Below, in pieces: positions 21,420 through 29,432 of a DNA stretch of 29,432 nt. The translations under genes and the position numbers were made by a program. This stretch comes from an uncultured Flavobacteriaceae bacterium (GTDB taxonomy: Bacteria; Bacteroidota; Bacteroidia; Flavobacteriales; Flavobacteriaceae): contig CALGUD010000075.1 in NCBI GenBank assembly GCA_937901915.1, forward strand, positions 1 through 29,432. Reading direction: 5' to 3'. Numbering within the stretch: the first letter of the stretch is position 1; each line of letters opens with the position of its first letter. The notes beneath the pieces were generated by a model. The model saw nothing but the letters and a program-made list of their open reading frames with translations, ran no database searches and was not told the DNA's origin.

Positions 21420-21989
21420 GTTTTGGTGATTCTGGGCTTGCTAAAACATATCTCTCTGAATTTTTTAAACAGAAAATGAAAAGCAATTTTCTATCCCTAC
21501 TCCTTACTGCTATAATTTATCATAATTCTCATCCATACAGCTTACCTTTCTTTTCCAAAATTAAGAATACAAGCCAAAAACTTTAAAAAAGATAAATTCA
21601 TAAATAATTGTTTATCAATATTTTAAACTAAACATGAACATGATATTTATAAATATCAACTACAACTTTTAGGAATAAAAATTTTTATACTGTAGATTGT
21701 ACCCCTAATTTTTTAAGTGATGTTGTAAGAACAATTGTTAATAAAATCTTAACAAAGGAAGTTTAATTTTAAAATTAAAATACTTATGTTTGAAACTGGT
21801 AATTCTTACAGATTTATCAATATTTTCCCTTGACCAAAAATCAAAATACTGCTGTTTAGTATCACCCAAATGCGGTTCACAGCATAAAATAATATTAAAA
21901 CTATGACCAACTATGTAATGAAAACATTCTTCTTTTTAAGGGACTTCTATTTTTTGTTTTCTCTTTGATTTTCAGACATTAATTTGAAT

Positions 21990-22033
21990 ATTATTCACTA
22001 CTTGTCACTATATAAAAGGAGGCAGTGAATAAT
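21990..22033. promoter_or_regulatory. Inverted repeat upstream of the RHS-like gene
   Basis: ATTATTCACT (21990-21999) and AGTGAATAAT (22024-22033) are a perfect 10-bp inverted repeat with a 24-nt spacer that contains a TATAAAAGGAGG stretch. It lies 65 bp before the ATG at 22098, in the likely leader region. It may be an operator or an RNA hairpin. The rest of 21420-21989 shows nothing that I can support. Confidence 0.4.
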
Positions 22034-22097
22034 AAAGAGAATATTTTAAGCAAAATGAATAATACAACTCATTATACTCATCAGTAAAATTCACATT

Positions 22098-25000
22098 ATG
22101 AAAAGAGCTCTTCTACTATTTTTCTTAGCCTCATTTACTAACATCTGGTCTCAAGAAGATATACAAAATAAAATTATTCCTCCTCCTCCTAATGTTGCAT
22201 CACTAATTAAATATGCGGATGTGCCTGTTAATACTTATAACGGTACTTCTCAATTCAGTATACCTATACATACAATTACTGAAGGTGACTTAAATTTTCC
22301 TCTGTCATTAAGTTATTATAGTAATGGTTTAAAAGTTACCGAAGAAGCAGGATGGGTAGGGCTTGGATGGACTTTAAATGGCCCCGGCGTAATTCACTTT
22401 TCCGAAGGGACACGATCTGTTAATAAAGTTTCTAACCCTCCTATTCCATATTATGTTGAAGATGTAAATTCCGAATACCCTGATAATTATAATGTTGTAG
22501 CCAGAGGTTGTATTTTTAAAAATTCAAGTGGGCAAAATACTACGTATGATGAAACTTTAGTGGGAAGCGAAAATGTATATGACCTGTATATGTATAATTT
22601 CGCCGGCCTGTCGGGTAAATTCATTAAACCAAATTCAGGCGGGTTTCTCCCTTTGAACAGAAGTAATATTAAATTTAAAACAAGCGACCTGAACAGCGGT
22701 GGACTCATGGCAATTGATACAGATGGCACAAAATATTACTTTGATTTAAAATCTATATCAAACACTCCAACCGGCGGAAATCCCTGCACTCAAACTTTAG
22801 GATATTTTAGTCAAAATTTCACCTATTACCTTACTAAAATAGTTTCAGTTAATAAAAAAGAAATTGATTTTATATATAGTTCCTATACTTCAACATCCCT
22901 GCCCTCCTTGTCGCAAACCTATTCTAAAAATGGGGTACTAAGCCAGGATGGCCATCAACAGATAAGTACAAACAAATCTTACAGCAGCACTTTTACAACA
23001 CATAACAATTATGTTATAAGTGAAATTAATACTGAAAAAACAAAAATAAAATTTTTTACTTCTTCAAGGTCTGATATTCAAAATGAACGTAAGCTAAACC
23101 ATATTGCCATTTATGATGATCTGGACCTTAAAAAAGTTATTCGATTTTCTTACGGCTATTTCCAAGGTTCGGCTGAGTATGGTGATTGGATTAGTTTATC
23201 TCAAACTGAATTAGGAGATTGCGGATTGGGAGCTGCCTACAATCCATCTGCTGATCTTAAAAGTAAGAGGTTGAGATTAAATTCTGTTCAATTTACAAAT
23301 CAAATCCGAAATGCAAATTTAAGTGAGCATCCTATATATACTTTTGAATATGACAATACCCCCCTACCTTACAAAACATCCCTGGCTCAAGACCTATGGG
23401 GATATTTTAACGGTGTTAAGACGAATAAATCTTTATTGCCCGATTATAACGAATTAGGTTATTATGACCAAAGCCTGCCATTGGCTTTTATTAATCATAA
23501 TGGTACAGCCAAAAGAAAGGCCAGTGCAACTCATATGAAAGCGGGGATCTTAACAAAAATAACACAGCCAACCGGGGGCAATACTCAAATAAATTATGAA
23601 GCAAATACTTTTGATGATTTACCGGGAACCAGCAACCAAATAGTCGATAAACTGGTTTCAGCGACAGATTGGGGAAATGGCATAGATGAAATAATTTTTG
23701 ATGTACCCGATATTGGTTTATATCAAAATACACAACCCATTAACCCTGCAAGACTCTCTGTTTCCCTTTTATGTGAAGGAGCCGATAATTGTAATGGACA
23801 AAGTATGGGTGAATGTTTTGCTTTTTCCGGCCATCCTCAAGACGGGCTTTATACCCTTTTATTAAAACAACACACTAATGGTAACTGGACTACGGAGATT
23901 TTTGATAAGACCTCAATCTTCGGAAATGAAATTCCATGTGGTTATAAGGAAGTGTATAAACCCCTAACCCCGGGGCGTTACAAAATTATTGCTAATTATC
24001 CGGATGACAGGGTTGGTACTGCCGGAGTTGCTATGGCGAGTATAAGTATACGATACAAAGATATTGTTTCTGAAAATTTTGAAAATATAGGTGGGGGACT
24101 TAGAATAAGTTCCATAGCAGACTACTTAGACAACGGCCAAAAATATAATGAAAAAATCTATACATACACCGGTGGTAAAATGATGACGAAGCCGGTATTT
24201 TACCACAGCTTTAACCTGGAGGATATGGAGGAACGTGCTGATCATAATAGCTCAATCTTTACCCAATGTTCCTGGATTGGGCTACCTCCTGACTATGGCA
24301 CTTGTTATGAAGGAATAGAACATGAAAATAATACTTTATATTCGAATCCGACCGTTCAATATTCATTCAGTGCTTCCGGTGCAGCAGTTGGTTATGATGA
24401 AGTAGCAATTAATTATGGTATTGCAGCAAAAAACGGGCAGGAAGTATTTAAATATAAAAATCAACCGGATCGGTTGAATGATTACGGAGGAGGAGTGTTA
24501 CCGGGTATTCCCGGTATAATTCCTTTTGACAATGGAATGCTTAAGGAAAAAATAATTAAAGAAAATACAACTCCAACTGGTCCTGAGCCAACCTTTAAAA
24601 TAATACTCTCAGAAAATTATGCCTATCAAATTAAACAGTTTAAGGATTACTGGGCCTATAAATCTAATTTTTTTCCAAAGCAATACCATTGTGCCGGTAG
24701 TTTAGTGTCTATGATAGGTGTCGATTCAAGGTATAACTTTTTACATTTTTATCCGGTGAAGGCAGGTAAATCCGTATTGAAAAGTAAGGTGATAACCAAT
24801 TATGATCCTGAAACCGAACTTCCAACACTGGTTTCTACAGTTACATATGATTATAACTCAAAAAATCAATTGCAACAGGAAACTGTTACGACTTCTATAG
24901 ATAATCACTCCCAGGTGACCCAATATGAGTACCCAATTGATTTAGCAAACATGCCCGATCATCCATATATGGACGATTTGATTAATGCAAACCGGATAGA

Positions 25001-25568
25001 TCCACCCATTACCATAAAAAAATACGAAGTGGATGAGACAGGCGTTGAATATAAACTTTCTGAAAACAAAAATAAATACGGGCTGTTTGGAACTTTATTG
25101 TTACCCAGATATGTATTTTCAAAGAAAGGTGATCATATTATTGATGAATTAAAAGATAAAAAAGTAACCTACACCCGATATAACACTACCAATGGAAATT
25201 TAGAAGAATATCTGATTGAAGGTGGCAAATACGTTTCATTCATCTGGGGATATAATGATTTATACCCTATAGCTAAAATTGAAAACCTGCAGTATTCTAC
25301 GATCCCTCCTGCTACCATTCAGAATCTTAAAGATTTATCAAATACCGACCAAAGCGGATTAATAGATGCTTTTGATGACTTACGCAACACATACTCCGAT
25401 GCCATGGTCACATCCTATACCTATAATCACCTGGTAGGGATTACAAGTATGACGGACCCACGTGGGTATTCTTCCTATTATGAATATGATACCCTTGGGC
25501 GTTTACAGGCTGTAAGGGACCAGGAAGGGCATTTATTATCAGAAAACAAATACCACTATAAAGACTAA
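22098..25568 (+). CDS. Secreted RHS/SpvB-like protein
   Basis: A 1156-aa exported protein with a signal peptide (ALLLFFLASFTNIWS, cleavage before Q). After a Pro-rich start (IIPPPPNVASLIKYADVPV), the N-terminal region has the pattern of Bacteroidetes RHS/YD proteins: NTYNGTSQFSIPIHTI, LNFPLSLSYYSNGLKV, EEAGWVGLGWTLNGPG. Later come the typical YD-repeat segments, ending with YTYNHLVGITSMTDPRGYSS, YYEYDTLGRLQAVRDQEGHL and ENKYHYKD. RHS proteins form a beta-cage that can hold a toxin; this one ends at the YD core with no toxin tip and no RHS-associated core motif, so it may be a structural or accessory member. It is followed after 14 bp by the giant repeat gene, presumably in one operon. Confidence 0.85.
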   Translation: MKRALLLFFLASFTNIWSQEDIQNKIIPPPPNVASLIKYADVPVNTYNGTSQFSIPIHTITEGDLNFPLSLSYYSNGLKVTEEAGWVGLGWTLNGPGVIHFSEGTRSVNKVSNPPIPYYVEDVNSEYPDNYNVVARGCIFKNSSGQNTTYDETLVGSENVYDLYMYNFAGLSGKFIKPNSGGFLPLNRSNIKFKTSDLNSGGLMAIDTDGTKYYFDLKSISNTPTGGNPCTQTLGYFSQNFTYYLTKIVSVNKKEIDFIYSSYTSTSLPSLSQTYSKNGVLSQDGHQQISTNKSYSSTFTTHNNYVISEINTEKTKIKFFTSSRSDIQNERKLNHIAIYDDLDLKKVIRFSYGYFQGSAEYGDWISLSQTELGDCGLGAAYNPSADLKSKRLRLNSVQFTNQIRNANLSEHPIYTFEYDNTPLPYKTSLAQDLWGYFNGVKTNKSLLPDYNELGYYDQSLPLAFINHNGTAKRKASATHMKAGILTKITQPTGGNTQINYEANTFDDLPGTSNQIVDKLVSATDWGNGIDEIIFDVPDIGLYQNTQPINPARLSVSLLCEGADNCNGQSMGECFAFSGHPQDGLYTLLLKQHTNGNWTTEIFDKTSIFGNEIPCGYKEVYKPLTPGRYKIIANYPDDRVGTAGVAMASISIRYKDIVSENFENIGGGLRISSIADYLDNGQKYNEKIYTYTGGKMMTKPVFYHSFNLEDMEERADHNSSIFTQCSWIGLPPDYGTCYEGIEHENNTLYSNPTVQYSFSASGAAVGYDEVAINYGIAAKNGQEVFKYKNQPDRLNDYGGGVLPGIPGIIPFDNGMLKEKIIKENTTPTGPEPTFKIILSENYAYQIKQFKDYWAYKSNFFPKQYHCAGSLVSMIGVDSRYNFLHFYPVKAGKSVLKSKVITNYDPETELPTLVSTVTYDYNSKNQLQQETVTTSIDNHSQVTQYEYPIDLANMPDHPYMDDLINANRIDPPITIKKYEVDETGVEYKLSENKNKYGLFGTLLLPRYVFSKKGDHIIDELKDKKVTYTRYNTTNGNLEEYLIEGGKYVSFIWGYNDLYPIAKIENLQYSTIPPATIQNLKDLSNTDQSGLIDAFDDLRNTYSDAMVTSYTYNHLVGITSMTDPRGYSSYYEYDTLGRLQAVRDQEGHLLSENKYHYKD

Positions 25569-25582
25569 AACCGATATCTGTT

Positions 25583-28500
25583 ATGAAAAATCTAGTAATA
25601 AGTACAACTATCATATTTTCGTCATTATTATTTATTGGTTTTACTCTTCCCTCAAATGAAATGGAAAATATTAAAGACTCCTTTGAAAATAATGAATATG
25701 TTCCTACTACACCCCCACCCCCCAGCATTTCACACAATTGTGGGTACGCTGTATTAGTGAGAGCGGACCCTCCCAGTGGTGTTACTTACTATTGGCAGAG
25801 TACTTCAACAGGAACCAGTACTGCAAACTCTTCTAAAGTTCTGCAACTGACTACGGGATCGCCCAATGGAACAGTTTATTATTTAAGAGCCCGGGATAAC
25901 TCTACAGGACAATGGAGTAGTGCAAGAAGCTTTATGTATTATAATAATATTAGACCCGGACTGGCTGCACCTGCAACTCCTACTGTATCTGAAGTATGTG
26001 GAAGTTTTACTGTTACACGGGCTAATCCCCCAAGTGGTGTGACATGGTATTGGCAAAGTTCACCTACAGGAACCGATACTTCTAATTCATCTGTATCATT
26101 AACCAGAACAAATAATGGAGCTCAATTTCTAAGAGCAAGAGACAATAATACAGGTTGCTGGAGTCTGAATTTTGCTCAAGTAAATTTATTAGCTAGCACC
26201 CTTCCTGGTGCACCTCCTACCCCTAATGTAAATAATAATTGCCAAAACGTTGTTCTTTCACATAATGGTTCTGCCCCTCCGAACGTCACCTGGTACTGGC
26301 AAAGCACAGCTAGCGGAACCAGTACGGCGAATTCTAATGCATCTATTACTCTTACTAGTGGAAGTATTTATTTTATACGTGCCAGAAACAATAATAGCGG
26401 TTGCTGGAGTCTGCCCAGGTCTGTTAGTTATATACTACCTACTATGCCAGATGCAGCTACTATTGCCATTAATTGCGGAAATACGGTTTTAACCCGAAAT
26501 AATCCGCCTACCGGAATTACATGGTATTGGCAGAGCTCGCCTTCCGGAACCAGCACATCTGAATCATCCATTTCTATTACCAGAACCAGTGGTGGGGTAT
26601 ATTATTTAAGAGCCAGAAATAATTCAACTTTGTGCTGGAGTGAAGCAAGAGCTGTGGGATATCCTATTAAGCATGCTCCGGATGCACCTCCAACACCTAG
26701 CATAGTCAATAATTGTGAAAATACAGTCCTCTCACATAATGGTTCTGCACCTTCTAACACCACATGGTACTGGCAAAGCGCCGGGAGCGGAACCAGTATG
26801 GCAAATTCCAGTACATCCATATCCCTTACCAGTGGCAGCCTTTATTTTATACGTGCCAGAAATAATGACAACGGTTGCTGGAGTCCGCCCACTTCCATAA
26901 GCTATACTATTAATACTTTACCTGACACACCTTCAAGCCCTACTATTGACGCGACTTGTGGGGCTACTAATATATTTGCTGGCACCCCTCCAGCGGGAGT
27001 AACGTGGTTTTGGCAAACTTCCGCAGCCGGTACAAGTACTGCTTCCGTGGCATCATCATCGTCTCCAAAAACTATAACTGCCGGTTCTCCGAGTGGAACT
27101 ATCTATTTAAGAGCAAGAAATAATTCAACAGGTTGTTGGAGCAGTTCAAGAACTGTAAACTACACTGTAAAAGTAGTACCTTCAACACCTGCTATACCTT
27201 CTGTCCTAAATCATTGTGGAAATACAGAACTTAAATTTAATGGATCTCCTCCAATCAATACGGTATGGTTTTGGCAAAGTTCTGCTAATGGCACATCTAC
27301 ATCAAACTCATCTTCTTCCATAATATTAACTAGTGGTAATGTTTATTATTTACGCGCAATGAGTAGTAATGGTAGTGGTTGTTGGAGCAATGCAGTTACT
27401 GTCAATTATAGTATTCAACCCCTCCCACCCACACCGACAACTCCAACAGTAACCAACAACTGTGGTAATTCTGTATTAACCCGAAGCAACCCGCCTACAG
27501 GCATAACATGGTATTGGCAAAGTTCGGCATCCGGTACCAGCACTTCCAATTCATCGGCTTCTATTACCCTGACAAGTGGAAGTGTATATTATTTACGTGC
27601 CAGAAACAACTCAACTTTGTGTTGGAGTCCGGGAGTTTCTGTTAACTACAGTATTAAATCAGTGCCTGCTATTCCGGATGCAGCTACTATTGCTATTAAT
27701 TGCGGAAGTACGATTTTAACCCGGAATAATCCGCCTACCGGAATTACATGGTATTGGCAAAGTTCGCCTTCCGGAACGAGTACATCCCAATCATCCGTTT
27801 CCATTACCAGAACCAGTGGTGGAGTATATTATTTAAGAGCCAGAAATAATTCATCTTTGTGCTGGAGTGAAGCAAGGGCTGTGGGGTATACTATTAAGGA
27901 TGCTCCTGATGCACCTCCAACTCCTAATATAGACAATAATTGTGAAAATACAGTTCTCTCGCACAATGGTTCTGTACCTCCAAACACCACATGGTACTGG
28001 CAAAGCGCCGGTGGCGGAACGAGTACCGCAAATTCCAGTGCCTCTATTTCTCTGACCAGTGGTAGCCTTTATTTTATTCGCGCCAGAAACAATAACAACG
28101 GTTGCTGGAGTCCGCCCACTTCCGTAAGCTATACTATTAATACTTTACCTGACATACCTTCAAGCCCTACTATTGATCCACGATGTGGGGCAACTAATAT
28201 ATTTGCAGGTACCCCTCCAACGGGAGTAACCTGGTTTTGGCAAACTTCTGATACCGGTACAAGTACTGTATCCGTGGCATCATCGTCGTCTCCAAAAACA
28301 ATTACAGCCGGAAATCCAAACGGAACTATCTATTTAAGGGCAAGAGATAATTCAACAGGATGCTGGAGTGAAAATTCCAGATCAGTCAGCTATACCATCA
28401 GGGAAATTCCCGGTACTCCCACCGCTCCCTCTGTTTCAAATAATTGTGGAAATTCGGTATTAACACGTACAAATCCTCCAACCGGGGTTACCTGGTACTG

Positions 28501-29432
28501 GCAAAGTTCCGAAAGTGGGACCGATACCTCTAACTCATCCACCTCCATTACAAGAACCAGTGGCAGCACTTATTACTTAAGGGCCAGGCATAATTCTTCG
28601 GCTTGTTGGAGCAATGCAGTTACTGTCAATTATGATATACAATCAATACCGGGTGCTCCTACTATTGATGCTATTACTAAAAACTGCGGAAATACAGTTT
28701 TAAGGCGTAATAATCCACCTAATAATGACATATTATGGTACTGGCAAAGTACTTCTTCGGGTACAAGCACATCAGATTCTAATGTTACAATAACAAGAAC
28801 TACCGGGAGTACATATTATTTGAGAGCGAAAAATAACATTACAAATTGCTGGAGTGAGGCAACTCAAATTAATTATACAATAAATATGCAACCCGAGATG
28901 CCTCCTGTAATAAACGTTACCTATGAGTGTGATGGAACTACTTTATTAAGTCGTGCCACAAATCCGCCTTCGGGTGAAACATGGTACTGGCAGAGTTCAT
29001 CAGAGGGAACCACAACAACAGATGCAGGGCCTTCATTTCCCAGATCATCCGGTGGTTATTATTACTTAAGGCCAAGAAACAATACAACACTATGTTGGGG
29101 GCCGGCCAGGATAGTTGGATATGGTATATATCCTGCAACAGAAAAGCCTGCCTCTCCTATTGTTGAAAATAATTGCGGAAGTACGACTTTAAGGCATAAC
29201 GGACAAGCTCCCATGGGGGTTAACTGGTACTGGCAAAGTACGCCTTATGGTACAAGCTTCGACAATCCTGATGATTCCATTACCTTTACCAGTGGCAATA
29301 CTTATTATATACGTGCTTATAAAAATGATACAAACTGCTGGAGTGAGGCACGTTACATAGATTACTATATAGACCAGGTTGAACGAATCCTCCCTACCGG
29401 TCGGAAGCTTTGTCGGGTTAAAAATACGTTTT
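25583..29432 (+). CDS. Giant secreted Trp/Cys-repeat protein, probable RHS-operon partner (partial)
   Basis: From the ATG at 25583 the frame stays open to the last base of the window: 1283 codons with no stop, so the 3' end is missing. The protein starts with a signal or anchor (NLVISTTIIFSSLLFIGFTL) and a Pro-rich spacer (TTPPPPS). Fifteen repeats of about 77-87 residues follow. Each contains an N-terminal Cys (NNCGNTVLTR type), NPPTGITWYWQSS, GTSTSNSS, SGGVYYLRARNN and a second Cys (GCWS). The WYWQ cores start near 25789, 26045, 26291, 26522, 26765, 27005, 27266, 27509, 27749, 27992, 28232, 28493, 28735, 28982 and 29225. The repeats look like Ig-type beta-sandwiches with a likely disulfide each. 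I expect a RHS/DUF6443-type core downstream, which is inference. Confidence 0.85.
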   Translation, partial: MKNLVISTTIIFSSLLFIGFTLPSNEMENIKDSFENNEYVPTTPPPPSISHNCGYAVLVRADPPSGVTYYWQSTSTGTSTANSSKVLQLTTGSPNGTVYYLRARDNSTGQWSSARSFMYYNNIRPGLAAPATPTVSEVCGSFTVTRANPPSGVTWYWQSSPTGTDTSNSSVSLTRTNNGAQFLRARDNNTGCWSLNFAQVNLLASTLPGAPPTPNVNNNCQNVVLSHNGSAPPNVTWYWQSTASGTSTANSNASITLTSGSIYFIRARNNNSGCWSLPRSVSYILPTMPDAATIAINCGNTVLTRNNPPTGITWYWQSSPSGTSTSESSISITRTSGGVYYLRARNNSTLCWSEARAVGYPIKHAPDAPPTPSIVNNCENTVLSHNGSAPSNTTWYWQSAGSGTSMANSSTSISLTSGSLYFIRARNNDNGCWSPPTSISYTINTLPDTPSSPTIDATCGATNIFAGTPPAGVTWFWQTSAAGTSTASVASSSSPKTITAGSPSGTIYLRARNNSTGCWSSSRTVNYTVKVVPSTPAIPSVLNHCGNTELKFNGSPPINTVWFWQSSANGTSTSNSSSSIILTSGNVYYLRAMSSNGSGCWSNAVTVNYSIQPLPPTPTTPTVTNNCGNSVLTRSNPPTGITWYWQSSASGTSTSNSSASITLTSGSVYYLRARNNSTLCWSPGVSVNYSIKSVPAIPDAATIAINCGSTILTRNNPPTGITWYWQSSPSGTSTSQSSVSITRTSGGVYYLRARNNSSLCWSEARAVGYTIKDAPDAPPTPNIDNNCENTVLSHNGSVPPNTTWYWQSAGGGTSTANSSASISLTSGSLYFIRARNNNNGCWSPPTSVSYTINTLPDIPSSPTIDPRCGATNIFAGTPPTGVTWFWQTSDTGTSTVSVASSSSPKTITAGNPNGTIYLRARDNSTGCWSENSRSVSYTIREIPGTPTAPSVSNNCGNSVLTRTNPPTGVTWYWQSSESGTDTSNSSTSITRTSGSTYYLRARHNSSACWSNAVTVNYDIQSIPGAPTIDAITKNCGNTVLRRNNPPNNDILWYWQSTSSGTSTSDSNVTITRTTGSTYYLRAKNNITNCWSEATQINYTINMQPEMPPVINVTYECDGTTLLSRATNPPSGETWYWQSSSEGTTTTDAGPSFPRSSGGYYYLRPRNNTTLCWGPARIVGYGIYPATEKPASPIVENNCGSTTLRHNGQAPMGVNWYWQSTPYGTSFDNPDDSITFTSGNTYYIRAYKNDTNCWSEARYIDYYIDQVERILPTGRKLCRVKNTF
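26450..27143 (+). repeat. Three-repeat block, first copy of internal duplication
   Basis: Repeats 4-6 of the giant protein, from GATGCAGCTAC at 26450 through the GTATTT/WFWQT repeat. They recur at an offset of exactly 1227 bp (27677-28370) with near-identical protein sequence (for example DAATIAINCG, SGGVYYLRARNN, the VASSSSPKTITAG segment unique to repeats 6 and 11). Confidence 0.8.
27677..28370 (+). repeat. Three-repeat block, second copy of internal duplication
   Basis: Repeats 9-11, homologous to repeats 4-6 at +1227 bp. The neighbouring repeats 7 and 12 (both ending CWSNAVTVNY) are also at +1227, and 3 and 8 at +1218, so the ancestral duplication probably covered about five repeats. Confidence 0.8.

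Noticed and set aside
20471..22097. tRNA or rRNA gene in the long non-coding stretch
   Set aside because: The hairpins there do not form a cloverleaf, no CCA-type acceptor or T-loop motif was found, and there is no rRNA-like sequence.
26250..26900. Small open frames inside the giant repeat gene
   Set aside because: They are alternative-frame shadows of the Trp/Cys repeats and recur with the repeat period.

Overview
Origin. Positions 1-1311 are GC-rich, with proteobacterial-style genes (a purD 3' end, a lipoprotein and a MazG-like NTP pyrophosphohydrolase). From about 1312 the sequence is AT-rich and typical of a Bacteroidetes/Flavobacteriia genome: hardly any Shine-Dalgarno sites, MKK-type lipoprotein signals, RHS proteins of the Bacteroidetes kind, a YugP-type zinc metallopeptidase and small flavobacterial orphan proteins. 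The change falls at the stop codon of the MazG-like gene and cuts an AraC-type gene short. The window is therefore most simply read as a chimeric contig whose main part (1312-29432) is flavobacterial. A real transfer or deletion junction cannot be excluded from sequence alone.

Layout. (1) 1312-8713 is an accessory region of small genes, all on the minus strand: an AraC fragment, a DUF1801 protein, a maltose-acetyltransferase-type hexapeptide protein, an orphan WapI-family immunity protein, an SRPBCC lipoprotein, an AraC regulator, an overlapping three-gene cell-envelope operon (TonB-like lipoprotein, TPR protein, secreted protein), a single-TM protein and a ParE-type toxin/antitoxin pair. (2) 8852-12700 is scarred: an amidohydrolase remnant, a 5'-truncated GT39 glycosyltransferase, a Fic AMP-transferase under a perfect palindrome, and a small membrane protein. 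Three copies of an insertion-end-like box and many degenerate seven-base tandem repeats lie between them. (3) 12762-13457 is a YugP-type metallopeptidase, followed by about 550 bp of hairpins. (4) 14217-15889 is a pair of lipoproteins. (5) 15895-16816 is an orphan four-helix-bundle (S23/IVS family) gene embedded in forward and reverse heptanucleotide tracts. (6) 16822-20470 is a tightly overlapping type II secretion/type IV pilus-like operon (GspC/PilP-like, a beta-helical anchor protein, two pseudopilins, GspF) with no ATPase or secretin in the window. (7) 20471-22097 is mostly non-coding, with a nested-hairpin element, a 19-codon hydrophobic micro-ORF, a terminator-like hairpin and a conserved-looking 50-aa gene. 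(8) 22098-29432 holds an RHS/SpvB-like secreted protein of 1156 aa and, 14 bp on, an ORF that stays open to the window edge (at least 1283 codons) and carries fifteen approximately 80-residue Trp/Cys repeats.

Most unusual signals. The first is a set of unrelated-looking intergenic repeats (TGTCGGG, TCTTGTG, GAATTCA, CAATTAA, AGTACGA types) that all share a 7-nt period and cluster around accessory genes. The second is the cassette-like packaging of the four-helix-bundle gene inside such tracts. The third is the giant Trp/Cys repeat protein, which has an internal higher-order duplication.
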